64,000 bases of DNA from Lederbergia galactosidilytica (GCF_017873565.1 NZ_JAGGKH010000009.1:124001-188000), one strand, 5' to 3'; positions 8,583 to 17,153 are shown, counted from the first letter of the stretch. The notes: a model not told the origin generated them from the sequence alone. Numbers and translations are program-made.

Positions 8583-9665
8583 TTGAAGAGCAAAGTGAAA
8601 ATTGGGATTATTGGTAGTGGTGGCATTGCTGGAGCTCATGTTCGTGCTTACAAACAAATGCCTGATGTGGAAATTGTAGGAGTTGCAGATGTAATCCCAG
8701 GGAAAGCGGAGGAATTTGTACATAGACAGGAATTAGCGAATGCTCAGGCTTTTGAAAGCCATTTGGAGTTATTAGAAATGGACATAGATGGTGTAAGTAT
8801 TTGTACCCCGAATATTGCCCATCATCAAACAAGTGTCGATGCTCTACAAGCTGGAAAACATGTATTAGTAGAAAAACCACTTGCAATTACCCTTGAACAA
8901 GGGATTGAGATGGTACAAGCTGGTAAGAAAGCGGAAAAAATATTAACAGTTGGGTTTCAACCGCGTTATGATCCAAATATGCAAGCCGTCAAAAAAATCG
9001 TTCAATCTGAGTTAGGGAATGTCTATTATATACAAACCGGTGGTGGTCGTAGAAGAGGAATGCCTGGTGGCACTTTTATCAGCAAGTCATTAGCCGGTGC
9101 TGGGGCCATGGCGGATATTGGCTGTTACTCTCTAGATTTGGCCTTGAATGCTTTAGATTACCCAAAACCACTTAGTGTGTCTGCTTTCACCTCTAATCAT
9201 TTTGGAACAGATCCTCTCTATCATCCAGAAGCAGAGCGATTTGAAGTTGAGGATTTTGGAGTAGCCCTTGTAAGATTAGAAGGTGGAAAAGTGCTTAACT
9301 TTAAAGTTTCCTGGGCGATGCATGCAGATTCACTAGGTCCAACACTTTTTCTTGGAACAGATGCCGGTTTAAAACTAACTCCAGCGGGCAGTGGACCGTG
9401 GAGTGGTGTCTGGGATGGTGGCATTGGCTCCATTACAATGTTTCATGATGTCCAAGGTCATCATACAGAAAGCATCATTCCAGTCCAGCAACATCATTAC
9501 GACATTTTCTTCGAAAAAGTTCGTGACTTTGTTGTTGCGATTAAGGAAGATAAACCTGCACCCATTCCTGGTGAAGAAATTCTTATTAATCAAGCGATTA
9601 TTGATGGGATTCTTAGGTCTTCCGAATTAGGCAAGGAAGTGGAGATTGACATACCTGAGCTTTAG
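8583..9665 (+). CDS. Gfo/Idh/MocA family NAD(P)-dependent oxidoreductase
   Basis: 360 residues. N-terminal Rossmann dinucleotide-binding domain (GIIGSGGIAGAH, 8-19) with the family's active-site EKP motif at 97-99, and a C-terminal substrate-binding alpha/beta domain. Members oxidise sugars, inositols or related polyols; the substrate here cannot be told. TTG start at 8583 preceded by GGGTGG. It stands alone between the tnpB remnant and a strong terminator. A link to the sugar-type binding protein at 6476-7774 is possible but unsupported. Confidence 0.88.
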   Translation: MKSKVKIGIIGSGGIAGAHVRAYKQMPDVEIVGVADVIPGKAEEFVHRQELANAQAFESHLELLEMDIDGVSICTPNIAHHQTSVDALQAGKHVLVEKPLAITLEQGIEMVQAGKKAEKILTVGFQPRYDPNMQAVKKIVQSELGNVYYIQTGGGRRRGMPGGTFISKSLAGAGAMADIGCYSLDLALNALDYPKPLSVSAFTSNHFGTDPLYHPEAERFEVEDFGVALVRLEGGKVLNFKVSWAMHADSLGPTLFLGTDAGLKLTPAGSGPWSGVWDGGIGSITMFHDVQGHHTESIIPVQQHHYDIFFEKVRDFVVAIKEDKPAPIPGEEILINQAIIDGILRSSELGKEVEIDIPEL

Positions 9666-9704
9666 TAAAAAATTGAATGATTCACCTGCAGAAACTCAAA
9701 CACT

Positions 9705-9740
9705 ACATAACGTCCACTATGAGAATGGTGGACGTTATGT
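9705..9740 (+). terminator. Terminator after the oxidoreductase gene
   Basis: Perfect 13-nt arms, ACATAACGTCCAC (9705-9717) and GTGGACGTTATGT (9728-9740), with weak T-rich sequence after. Confidence 0.7.
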
Positions 9741-9770
9741 AATTTTAGAAAAAGAAATTCCAAGAAATGG

Positions 9771-9799
9771 TTGACATAAATCGGATATCTAATTAATAT
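9771..9799 (+). promoter_or_regulatory. Sigma-A promoter of the metal-chelate ABC operon
   Basis: TTGACA (9771-9776), 17-nt spacer, TAATAT (9794-9799): nearly ideal. The first Zur-type box begins 5 nt downstream, so bound repressor would cover the transcription start. Confidence 0.75.
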
Positions 9800-9803
9800 A
9801 TAT

Positions 9804-9824
9804 AAATCGTAATCGTTACGATTT
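9804..9824 (+). promoter_or_regulatory. Zur box 1
   Basis: AAATCGTAATCGTTACGATT plus T: a 21-bp palindrome with the Bacillus Zur core TCGTAAT-N-ATTACGA, one mismatch (GTTACGA). It sits over the predicted transcription start. Confidence 0.75.
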
Positions 9825-9880
9825 GCGTTTTATTGAAAAAAGCTGTGTAGCAAATTCTTTAATGAAAATTTTTATCTGTT

Positions 9881-9901
9881 AAATCGTAATGATTACGATA
9901 T
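9881..9901 (+). promoter_or_regulatory. Zur box 2
   Basis: Contains TCGTAATGATTACGA, a perfect match to the Bacillus Zur core, 77 nt downstream of box 1 and about 60 nt before the first gene. The two boxes are on nearly the same helical face (7.3 turns). Confidence 0.75.
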
Positions 9902-9961
9902 ATAGTTGGATAGGGGGAGCAAAAATCTTGCCAAGTATGACAAACAAAGGGGGAAAGAATT

Positions 9962-10981
9962 TTGAAAAGCAAAATTTGGGTCATTGCTTTATTCGTTATC
10001 ATTTTTTTAGCTGGTTGTGCGACAAAGGAGGAAGTGGATGGGCAAAAGAATGGTGAAAAAAATAGGAATCAATCTGAAGAAAATAAAGTGGAGAAGGAAG
10101 CTAACGGCAAGCTAACAGTCACAGATGATTTAGGAAATGTGATGATCTTAGAGAAAACACCGGAAAGAATTGTCGTTTTGTCACCATCCCATTTAAATTT
10201 ATTGTATGACTTAGGAGACGAGGCTGTTGGAAGAACGACGCTTAGTCCAGATCGTATTCCTGAAGGGGCCGAAGATATAGCAGATATTGGTCACCATACG
10301 AATGTAAATGTGGAAGAAGTTTTAGCCTTAGACCCTGATCTAGTCATTGGAAATACTACCTTACATAAAAAATTAATTCCGATTTTGGAAGATAGTCATA
10401 TTCCTTTTATAAATCTAGATATGATATTACTAGAAGATGTTAAACGAAATGCAAAGCTTGTTGGAGAGGTTTTAGGCGATCGTGAGCAAGCTGAAGAACA
10501 AATTGCGGAGCTAGAACAAAAAGTAACAACGATTCAAGAAAAAATCAATCAATATCGTGGTAAGGAAGAACCGAAAAAAGTAGCGATTTTTAATATCACT
10601 CCTAATAATGTCACAGTCAATCGAGAAAATACTATCCCTGGTGAAATATCCCAAATATTAGGATTAACCAATATCGCAGAAGGTGTGCCTGCGCTTGAGG
10701 AAAATCCGACGCAAACAGCATTTAGTTTGGAAAAGGTGGTTGAGGAGGATCCAGATATGATTTTCGTTGTCCATCATGGTGAAAAGTCCAAGGCAGAGGA
10801 AAGAATGGATATTGATATGAAAAATAGTCCTGCGTGGTCTACCTTAACCGCTGTTCAAAATGATCAAGTGCACTTCTTACCAGGAAATTTATTCTTATCA
10901 AACAGCGGATTAAACTATGATGAATCAATCCAATATTTAGCAAAGCTTGTATATCCTGAGGCTTTTAATGATGTTGAGTGA
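9962..10981 (+). CDS. Metal-chelate/cobalamin-type ABC transporter substrate-binding lipoprotein
   Basis: 339-residue class III (BtuF/FhuD-like) binding protein with a signal peptide and lipobox LAGC (Cys19), a charged linker, then the PBP2 fold: DDLGN-EKTPERIVVLSPS, LGDEAVGRT, and NVEEVLALDPDLVIG, all characteristic of heme, cobalamin or siderophore binders. TTG start at 9962 behind GGGGGAAAG. It is first in an operon with a FecCD permease and an ATPase. The two Zur-type boxes upstream imply induction on zinc starvation, so a zinc-chelate or corrinoid cargo is inferred rather than iron. Confidence 0.92.
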   Translation: MKSKIWVIALFVIIFLAGCATKEEVDGQKNGEKNRNQSEENKVEKEANGKLTVTDDLGNVMILEKTPERIVVLSPSHLNLLYDLGDEAVGRTTLSPDRIPEGAEDIADIGHHTNVNVEEVLALDPDLVIGNTTLHKKLIPILEDSHIPFINLDMILLEDVKRNAKLVGEVLGDREQAEEQIAELEQKVTTIQEKINQYRGKEEPKKVAIFNITPNNVTVNRENTIPGEISQILGLTNIAEGVPALEENPTQTAFSLEKVVEEDPDMIFVVHHGEKSKAEERMDIDMKNSPAWSTLTAVQNDQVHFLPGNLFLSNSGLNYDESIQYLAKLVYPEAFNDVE

Positions 10982-12002
10982 AACAGCGGTGAAAAAGCCA
11001 GTTTTTAAGTGGGAGAATATAAGGGAACGCCGAACATGGCGTTTGTTCATTCTATTCATCTTCTTTATTCTTGCCTGTGTAAGTATTCTATTCAGCCTAT
11101 CCAAAGGGGCTGTCGACATTTCATGGTCTACGATTTGGACATCGTTGACTTCCTTTGATATGGAATCCAAACAGCAAATATTATGGAATATACGTCTTCC
11201 AAGAGTGATTATTGGCGCATTAGTTGGGGTGAATTTGGCTTTAGCTGGAGCTATTTTACAAGGGATTATGCGCAACCCTCTGGCTGATCCAGGAATTATT
11301 GGTATTAACTCTGGCGCAGGATTAGTGGGAGTCGTCATTTTACTTTTATTTCCACATTTAGAATTCATCGTTCCAATAGGGGCTTTTTTTGGTGCCATGG
11401 GTGCTGCGGTACTTATTTATGTTTTAGCTTGGAAAAGAGGGATTCAGCCGGTCAGGATAGTATTGGCTGGTGTAGCTGTTTCTGCATTTTTAGGATCATG
11501 GATTTCTATATTGATGATTTTTTATAGTGATCGTGTTCAAGGCGCCCTTATGTTTATGGTGGGAGGCTTGTCTGCAAGAAGCTGGAATCATGTCGAAATG
11601 ATCTGGATTTACAGCCTACTAGGTCTACTTTTTGCTATTTTCGGCACAAGATGGATGAATATATTGCTTTTGGGGGATGAAACAGCACGGGGATTAGGTC
11701 TTTCAGTAGAGCGGACAAGAATCATCATGACAGCTGTGGCATCTCTGCTTGCAGCAAGTGCTGTCAGTGTTGTGGGCTTATTAGGCTTTGTTGGACTAAT
11801 TGTTCCACATGCGGCTAGATTACTAATCGGAAATGATTATCGTCTACTTATCCCTGCTTCTTGTTTTCTAGGGATTGCGGTTGTAACTTTTAGTGATACG
11901 GTTGGACGGTTGATCATGGCACCCGTTGAAATTCCTGTCGGTGTGATTATGGGGATTTTCGGAGCACCGTTCTTTCTTTATTTGTTAAGGAGGGAGACAT
12001 AA
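10968..12002 (+). CDS. FecCD-family ABC transporter permease
   Basis: 344-residue integral membrane subunit of the BtuC/FhuB family. Hydrophobic helices run along the whole length; the family signatures LPRVIIGALVG, GAILQGIMRNPLADPGIIGINSGAG and GFVGLIVPHAARLLIG (coupling-helix region for the ATPase) are all visible. The start is ATG 10968 (or 10971), overlapping the end of the binding-protein gene by about 14 nt with GAGG at 10957-10960. The stop overlaps the ATPase start (TAATG). Imports the ligand delivered by the upstream lipoprotein. Confidence 0.95.
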   Translation: MMLSETAVKKPVFKWENIRERRTWRLFILFIFFILACVSILFSLSKGAVDISWSTIWTSLTSFDMESKQQILWNIRLPRVIIGALVGVNLALAGAILQGIMRNPLADPGIIGINSGAGLVGVVILLLFPHLEFIVPIGAFFGAMGAAVLIYVLAWKRGIQPVRIVLAGVAVSAFLGSWISILMIFYSDRVQGALMFMVGGLSARSWNHVEMIWIYSLLGLLFAIFGTRWMNILLLGDETARGLGLSVERTRIIMTAVASLLAASAVSVVGLLGFVGLIVPHAARLLIGNDYRLLIPASCFLGIAVVTFSDTVGRLIMAPVEIPVGVIMGIFGAPFFLYLLRRET

Positions 12003-12784
12003 TGAGTATATTAGAAGCGAAAAAGATTGATCTACGTTATGAAGAGAAATTCATTGTTCAATCCCTTGACCTTTCAATTCAAAAAGGAAAGATTTATTCC
12101 CTGCTAGGACCAAATGGATCGGGAAAAAGCACGATTTTAAAGGCTTTATCAAGGAATTTAAAAATAGAACAAGGTGCAGTGTATTTGAATGGACGGATGA
12201 TTCGTGAATTGAAGGCCAAAGAGATCGCCCAAAAAATGGGGATTCTTTCTCAGTCACCATACACACCACCTCATTTTACGGTAAGAGACCTAGTGGAATA
12301 TGGTCGTTTCCCTCACAAAAAATTTTGGGAGAGACTCTCAAAGGAAGATCTTGATATTGTGAATTGGGGGATTGAGCAGACAGGATTAACGACTTTTGCC
12401 AATCGAGTTGTTCATACTTTGTCAGGGGGAGAACGGCAAAGAGCATGGATTGCGATGGCGCTTGTTCAAAAACCCTCCATTCTGCTCCTTGATGAACCGA
12501 CTACTTATTTAGATATCGCTCATCAATTGGAGATTATGGAACTTGTAACGTCTATTAATAACGACTTTGGCATCACTATAGTGATGGTATTACATGATAT
12601 GAATCACGCATCTAAATATTCTGATGAACTGATAGTATTGAAAAATGGTGGGATTTTTGCACAAGGATCACCTATTAAAGTATTGAATAAACATACGATT
12701 CGAGAGGTTTTCGGAGTGGAGGCGGATATATGGGTCGATCCACTTCGCCAAAAACCGATTTGTATTGCACAAGCACTAGCATAA
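12002..12784 (+). CDS. ABC transporter ATPase (FepC/BtuD type)
   Basis: 260-residue nucleotide-binding subunit. Walker [10 protein letters not shown] (36-44), Q-loop LSQS, signature LSGGE (140-144), Walker B LLLDEP (161-166) and the switch histidine in VLHDMNHA. It drives import through the FecCD permease whose stop codon it overlaps by one base. Like typical FepC-type ATPases it ends shortly after a [12 protein letters not shown] segment. Third gene of the Zur-boxed operon; a truncated chelatase gene follows 41 nt downstream. Confidence 0.95.
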   Translation: MSILEAKKIDLRYEEKFIVQSLDLSIQKGKIYSLLGPNGSGKSTILKALSRNLKIEQGAVYLNGRMIRELKAKEIAQKMGILSQSPYTPPHFTVRDLVEYGRFPHKKFWERLSKEDLDIVNWGIEQTGLTTFANRVVHTLSGGERQRAWIAMALVQKPSILLLDEPTTYLDIAHQLEIMELVTSINNDFGITIVMVLHDMNHASKYSDELIVLKNGGIFAQGSPIKVLNKHTIREVFGVEADIWVDPLRQKPICIAQALA

Positions 12785-12825
12785 TATCTCAGCTGAACGA
12801 TCAGAACTTCATCAATCGAAGGGAG

Positions 12826-12978
12826 ATGAAAAAATTGAAGAGTGATAGAGTTTATTATCCTTTTACTGCGATTGTCGGGCAAGAAAATATGAAATTAGCA
12901 CTTTTATTAAATAGTATTAATCCTGCTATTGGCAGTGTTTTAATTAAAGGGGAAAAAGGAACGGCGAAATCAAGTTAA
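12826..12978 (+). pseudogene. Truncated magnesium/cobalt-chelatase AAA+ subunit (ChlI/BchI type), N-terminus only
   Basis: Behind a good GGGAG site, ATG 12826 opens a 50-residue frame reading [18 protein letters not shown], then [14 protein letters not shown]. This is the start of metal-chelatase AAA+ ATPases, complete to the Walker A motif (GEKGTAKS), then a TAA stop. The rest (about 300 residues or more: Walker B, sensors, any VWA partner) is missing and no matching sequence resumes before rpsD. It lies 41 nt after the ABC ATPase, as a fourth operon gene. In zinc-starvation regulons, chelatase/CobN-like genes are known companions of such transporters. Probably inactivated by deletion. Confidence 0.7.
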
Positions 12979-13025
12979 ACAACATCCTGTCTGCTGGAAC
13001 AGTTAAGCAGGGGAGAGTTAGCTGA

Positions 13026-13063
13026 TAATAAAAAAACCGCCATTTATTCGGCGGGTTTATTTC
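13026..13063. terminator. Stem-loop terminator
   Basis: AACCGCC (13036-13042 region) pairs with GGCGGGTT (13050-13057), flanked by A and T runs (ATAAAAAAA and TTTATTTC). Can end transcription from either side. Confidence 0.55.
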
Positions 13064-13075
13064 ATTTCTCTGTTA

Positions 13076-13170
13076 TTAGTAAGCGTCTGTCCGCGTATTT
13101 TTTTTGCCCCCAAAAGCACCCCCAAACCACCCCCAAATGGTTAATTTTATATGGGGGTTGGTTACAAACC
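13076..13170 (-). other. Possible integrase-tail scar next to rpsD
   Basis: On the minus strand a short frame ending at 13078-13076 reads TNPHIKLTIWGWFGGAFGGK then a basic tail. The odd G/C-homopolymer DNA (runs of four to six G on the minus strand) looks like the 3' end of a phage-type integrase gene, as left at an attachment site. No start, catalytic residues or upstream domain remain. Identification is tentative. Confidence 0.25.
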
Positions 13171-13179
13171 TGATAAAAA

Positions 13180-13226
13180 CAGAAAAACCCTAGAAGCGTT
13201 GATATAACGCAATTTCTAGGGTTTTA
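13180..13226 (-). terminator. rpsD terminator
   Basis: On the minus strand AAACCCTAGAA (13225-13215 region) pairs with TTCTAGGGTTT (13194-13184 region) and is followed by TTCTGTTTTT. It lies just past the rpsD stop. Confidence 0.75.
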
Positions 13227-13253
13227 AATACTGTTCTTTAATTAGCTCTGAAC

Positions 13254-13856
13254 TTAACGTGAGTAGAACTCAACGATAAACGCTTCATTGATTTCAGCTG
13301 GGAGCTCAGAACGTTCAGGCAAACGAGTGAAAGTACCTTCAAGCTTGTCTGCATCGAAAGAAATATATTCAGGAACAAAGTTTGTTGCTTCAACAGATTC
13401 TTTGATAACAGTAAGATTACGAGATTTTTCACGTAGGCTGATTGTTTGTCCAGGTGTTACTTTGTAAGAAGGAATGTCTACACGACGTCCATCTACAAGG
13501 ATGTGACCATGGTTTACAAGTTGACGTGCTTGACGACGCGTACGAGCTAGGCCAAGACGATAAACAAGATTATCAAGACGCTGTTCTAGAAGGATCATGA
13601 AGTTTTCACCATGCTTACCTTTCATTTTACCAGCTTTGATAAAAGCGTTATGGAATTGACGCTCATTTACTCCATACATATGGCGTAGCTTTTGCTTTTC
13701 TTGAAGCTGTAAGCCATACTCAGAAAGTTTTTTACGTTGGTTTGGACCATGTTGTCCAGGCGCATAAGGGCGCTTTTCAAGTTCTTTCCCAGTTCCGCTC
13801 AAGGAAATGCCTAGGCGACGGGAGATTTTCCAGCTTGGGCCGGTATAACGAGACAT
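13254..13856 (-). CDS. rpsD: 30S ribosomal protein S4
   Basis: 200 residues, the exact length of Bacillus S4. Primary 16S rRNA-binding assembly protein and, in Bacillus, a translational/transcriptional autoregulator. The N-terminus [19 protein letters not shown] is diagnostic; the S4 RNA-binding domain ([22 protein letters not shown]) starts at about 91. Start at ATG 13856 behind AAGGAGGAG. Bacillus-type S4 lacking the zinc-binding N-terminal cysteines. Preceded by a long structured leader; the accessory block from 2300 separates it from tyrS. Confidence 0.98.
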   Translation of the reverse strand: MSRYTGPSWKISRRLGISLSGTGKELEKRPYAPGQHGPNQRKKLSEYGLQLQEKQKLRHMYGVNERQFHNAFIKAGKMKGKHGENFMILLEQRLDNLVYRLGLARTRRQARQLVNHGHILVDGRRVDIPSYKVTPGQTISLREKSRNLTVIKESVEATNFVPEYISFDADKLEGTFTRLPERSELPAEINEAFIVEFYSR

Positions 13857-14034
13857 ATAAGTCTCCTCCTTAGGTTTTATTTTTGTAAAATAAAAACCGA
13901 TGATACAGCAATAATGGGTATTTTATTTTCATGTACCTTCGCCCTAGCAGCAGTGGGTTACACGATACACCTCATGGAGAGGAATAAAATACAAACATTA
14001 TCTGTTCATTTAGGCTGCATTATTTTACACAACG
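13857..14034 (-). promoter_or_regulatory. rpsD leader RNA (probable S4 autoregulatory element)
   Basis: A leader of about 175 nt separates the promoter from rpsD. It carries GC-rich segments able to pair (for example around 13945-13985, with CCTCATGGAGAGG) and the region is where Bacillus rpsD has its S4-binding autoregulatory structure. Assigned by position and length; not folded. Confidence 0.55.
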
Positions 14035-14037
14035 ACC

Positions 14038-14066
14038 ATTATATATCGATATAACGAGGAAGTCAA
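14038..14066 (-). promoter_or_regulatory. rpsD promoter
   Basis: On the minus strand TTGACT (14066-14061), 17-nt spacer, TATAAT (14043-14038). Confidence 0.75.
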
Positions 14067-14220
14067 TATCAAGAAATATATCTGTTTTTATATAGGTATA
14101 AAGTTCTATTTGTGGTATGATTAAAGATATTATCCATTATATAAAGAAAAATCAGTAGGTAAAAGAGCCTTGTTTTGTAAAAACGGATCTACTTTGGGAA
14201 TTGCGAGGGGGGGAATACAA

Positions 14221-15618
14221 ATGGTACATAAACAAAAAAATGCACAAACTCTAGAGGAAATGATGTTTAGGGAGTTGTTCAGAGTGACAGATAAATGTCA
14301 TTCATCCATGGACACGAGCCTAGTACTTGCTGAGATTATTGATACATTAAAAAGGGTATTTCCTGAAAACGATTACTTCCTTATACTTGCAAATGATGAG
14401 GAAGTAGATGAAGAATTACCAGTGAAAAGTCTTGAATTTGGTACTGCCCATCAGATTGCGATCACTGCCTATGTCAATGCTACACTTGAAATTGAGTTAG
14501 CGGATTACCCATCCATTTACGCCCCATTGAAGGGGAAACAAGGGGTATACGGAGTTTTACAAGTAACTTCTCGATTACAATCAGTATTTGAAGATGTACA
14601 AATTGATTTTATTCGCCTGTTGGCCAATACAGTTGGAAACGCCATGGAGAACGCAAAGCTCTATCAACAGTCACAAAAACTAATTGAAGACTTGCGGCTG
14701 ATAGACGAAATGGCCCAAGCTTTAAATTCAATTTCAAGTTACAAAGGGGCTATTCGTTATTTGCATAGGCAAATTACGCAAATATTTGAAAGCTCTGCTA
14801 TAGGATACGTCATTTTAATGGAAGAACGACCAATAATCTTACAAGAAAGTTCTTCATTTTTTAAAAGGAAGTTAGGAAAATGTCTTGCCCATTATGTCTA
14901 CGAACAAGCAGGCCATAATGGAGAAAGTTTATTTATGGGGAAAACAGAAAATTTGCCTGGAAAACTTGAAAGTAGTATAGGTTCATTGATGGCTGTCTAT
15001 TTTCATAATCAGTCTTGGGAAGGCTTTGTTATCATAGTTGGGGCAGAGCCATACATGTTCACATTTGAAAAGTTTCGCTTATTTCAAACCCTAGTACAGC
15101 GATCTTCTCTTAGTGTGACGAATGTGTTTCTACGTGAGCAATTGGAAAAAATGGTGATTACAGATCAACTAACTCAGCTATTTTCTAGGGGATATTTAGA
15201 TAAGAGAATCAAAACATCTATGGAAAATGATCGTGAAGGTACATTTATTTTAATTGATTTAGATGATTTTAAAAATGTGAATGATACATATGGTCATCAA
15301 GCAGGTGATAAAGTATTAATTCAAGTGGCGGAATTGATCCAAGCAAATCTTCGGGCATCAGATACGGCCGCTCGTTGGGGTGGGGAGGAACTTGCTGTTT
15401 ATCTCCCCGATATATCCTTGGAAAATGGAATAGCTGTTGCTGAAAGATTGCGAAAGCATATTTCTGAACAGACCAATCCTAAGGTGACGATATCTTGTGG
15501 TATTGCGAGTTGGGAACCATCCCAATTAGGTAATGTATCTGATCTATTTAGACGGGCTGATGCGGCATTATATGAGGCAAAGAACTCTGGGAAAAATCAA
15601 ATTAAAATTTCATCTTGA
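14221..15618 (+). CDS. dgcP: Diguanylate cyclase with GAF-like sensory regions
   Basis: Makes cyclic-di-GMP from two GTP. The 465-residue protein has two GAF-like segments (about 50-160 and 165-310) followed by a GGDEF domain (about 315-465). The active-site loop is GGEEL (387-391), and an RASD sequence five residues before it is the RxxD inhibitory I-site, so both catalysis and product inhibition look intact. Syntenic with B. subtilis ytrP/dgcP (rpsD-dgcP-ytsP). Start at ATG 14221 behind GGGGGGG (14206-14212); an in-frame upstream start would add 17 residues without a ribosome binding site. Confidence 0.93.
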   Translation: MVHKQKNAQTLEEMMFRELFRVTDKCHSSMDTSLVLAEIIDTLKRVFPENDYFLILANDEEVDEELPVKSLEFGTAHQIAITAYVNATLEIELADYPSIYAPLKGKQGVYGVLQVTSRLQSVFEDVQIDFIRLLANTVGNAMENAKLYQQSQKLIEDLRLIDEMAQALNSISSYKGAIRYLHRQITQIFESSAIGYVILMEERPIILQESSSFFKRKLGKCLAHYVYEQAGHNGESLFMGKTENLPGKLESSIGSLMAVYFHNQSWEGFVIIVGAEPYMFTFEKFRLFQTLVQRSSLSVTNVFLREQLEKMVITDQLTQLFSRGYLDKRIKTSMENDREGTFILIDLDDFKNVNDTYGHQAGDKVLIQVAELIQANLRASDTAARWGGEELAVYLPDISLENGIAVAERLRKHISEQTNPKVTISCGIASWEPSQLGNVSDLFRRADAALYEAKNSGKNQIKISS

Positions 15619-15626
15619 AGATATCA

Positions 15627-15663
15627 AAAGAAGATCTGCCCTCAATTAGACAGATCTTCTTGT
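15627..15663. terminator. Bidirectional terminator between dgcP and msrC
   Basis: AAGAAGATCTG (15628-15638) pairs with CAGATCTTCTT (15651-15661). It serves dgcP and lies between the convergent genes. Confidence 0.75.
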
Positions 15664-15706
15664 TAGGTTATGGAGAATTATCAGTAACTAAATGATGAAT
15701 ATGCGC

Positions 15707-16186
15707 CTATAGGAAGCTTTCCAATGTTTGAACAAATTTTTCCAAATAGATTTGATCTGTGTGATCAAATCTATTTTTTTCAGGACTATCAATGTCTAGC
15801 ACACCAAATAGTTGCTCATCTTTAAAAATAGGGATAACTATTTCTGATTGGGACGCTGCATCACAGGCAATATGTCCGGGAAAGTCATGTACATCTTCAA
15901 CAATAACCGTTTTTTCGCTTGCGGCAGCTGTTCCACAGACACCTTTAGCAAAAGGAATACGAACACAGGCTGGTAATCCTTGAAAGGGCCCTAAAACAAG
16001 TTCATTATTTTCCACTAAATAAAAGCCAACCCAATTAATTCTATCTAAAAACTGATTAAGGAGAGCAGATGCATTACTTAAATTTGCCATGACATTTGGT
16101 TCTCCCTCTAAAAGTGCTTCGAGCTGTTTAATAACAATTTCATATTGATCTTTTGTATTGCCTTCATAGGCCTGTGTTTTAAACAA
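15707..16186 (-). CDS. msrC: Free methionine-(R)-sulfoxide reductase (GAF domain)
   Basis: Reduces free L-methionine-R-sulfoxide; cytosolic repair enzyme (B. subtilis YtsP family). 159 residues, a single GAF fold. All three family cysteines are present with the E. coli enzyme's spacing: Cys74, Cys84 (PACVRIPFAKGVCG) and Cys108 (GHIACD). Start chosen at TTG 16186 with AAGGAGGGG at 16192-16200; the longer frame to 16216 would put the Shine-Dalgarno sequence inside the gene. Convergent with dgcP, as in B. subtilis gene order. Confidence 0.93.
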   Translation of the reverse strand: MFKTQAYEGNTKDQYEIVIKQLEALLEGEPNVMANLSNASALLNQFLDRINWVGFYLVENNELVLGPFQGLPACVRIPFAKGVCGTAAASEKTVIVEDVHDFPGHIACDAASQSEIVIPIFKDEQLFGVLDIDSPEKNRFDHTDQIYLEKFVQTLESFL

Positions 16187-16499
16187 AATTACCCCTCCTT
16201 TTCTCTCTTTCGACAACCTCTAAAGAAACTGTCGAGAAGTATTGAAAGGAATTTTTCTTGTCTTACCGAAATGGTTTGTAAAGGTGCTGAAAGTCTAACA
16301 TGGTTGTAAGTAAATGAATCATCTGATGATAAGGTGGTCAACCATTCCTGTACAAAGTCCAGTTAGCGATAAGTTAGTTCCGCACACTTAACGGCAAGAT
16401 TCCAATTTCGTATTGGACTAGAAATCCTATCAAAGTTCTAAAAATTTATATCATTTTCTCATATCCAAATAAATTGTTCAAGAAATGGGGGACAGAATA
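16187..16499. other. Intergenic region between msrC and refZ
   Basis: Divergent promoters for both genes must lie here. I see no clear operator, RNA gene or repeat. Confidence 0.4.
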
Positions 16500-17153
16500 A
16501 TGACAACTCAAAAAGGAACAACAAAAGAGGCAATTGTAGAAGCGGCCATCGCGTTATTTTATGCTAAGGGGTATAAAGGAACGACAATCCGTGATATTGC
16601 TTCAGAAGCAAAGATTAATCCCGCCAATATCTCATACTACTTTAAAGGGAAACAAGGCCTGTTAGAAGAATGTCTTATCAGATTTTTTGAGCCATACTTA
16701 GCTTGTTTGGAAGAAGAAACGGGAAAATTGGAGAAAGACCAAGCAGATCACTGTTTAAAAAGAGCGATAAAACGAGTTTTGGTTTTTCAAAGTGAACATA
16801 AGTTGCTTGCACGTTTTGTTTGGAGAGAAATTAGTATTGATTCCCAAACATCCCGTGAAATTATATCGTCTTATTTAATGAAAGAACGCTTCTTTTTAAA
16901 AAACTTGATTCAGGCCACATTGAAAGAGCAAAAAATGGCTTTTCCTATCAGTATGTTGATCATTCAATTAAAGGGAATACTGATGATGCCTTATGTAAAT
17001 AGCCTATATGTATCTGAAGTTTGGGGAATGGGTCCGCATGAACCTTATTTTATTGATAAATATCACCTAATGATAAGTAAATGGCTAGAATCATGGTCAG
17101 GTAACCAAACTTTTGTAAAGCCAATCGAATCTGTTGCTTCAAACCACTATTAA
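16500..17153 (+). CDS. refZ: TetR-family regulator, probable FtsZ regulator RefZ
   Basis: 217 residues. TetR-type helix-turn-helix at about 10-56 (ALFYAKGYKGTTIRDIASEA then NPANISYYFKGKQGLLEECL). In B. subtilis the orthologue at this position (yttP/refZ) binds sites near the origin and modulates FtsZ at chromosome poles during sporulation. Identification rests on gene order (msrC-refZ-ezrA) and the TetR architecture. Start ATG 16500 with GGGGGAC upstream; an in-frame GTG/ATG slightly earlier lacks spacing. hisJ, next in B. subtilis, is absent. Confidence 0.85.
   Translation: MTTQKGTTKEAIVEAAIALFYAKGYKGTTIRDIASEAKINPANISYYFKGKQGLLEECLIRFFEPYLACLEEETGKLEKDQADHCLKRAIKRVLVFQSEHKLLARFVWREISIDSQTSREIISSYLMKERFFLKNLIQATLKEQKMAFPISMLIIQLKGILMMPYVNSLYVSEVWGMGPHEPYFIDKYHLMISKWLESWSGNQTFVKPIESVASNHY

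Noticed and set aside
9922-9961. Short leader peptide frame before the Zur-boxed lipoprotein gene
   Set aside because: The TTG/ATG frames there run out of frame into the lipoprotein gene with no convincing stop or attenuator structure.
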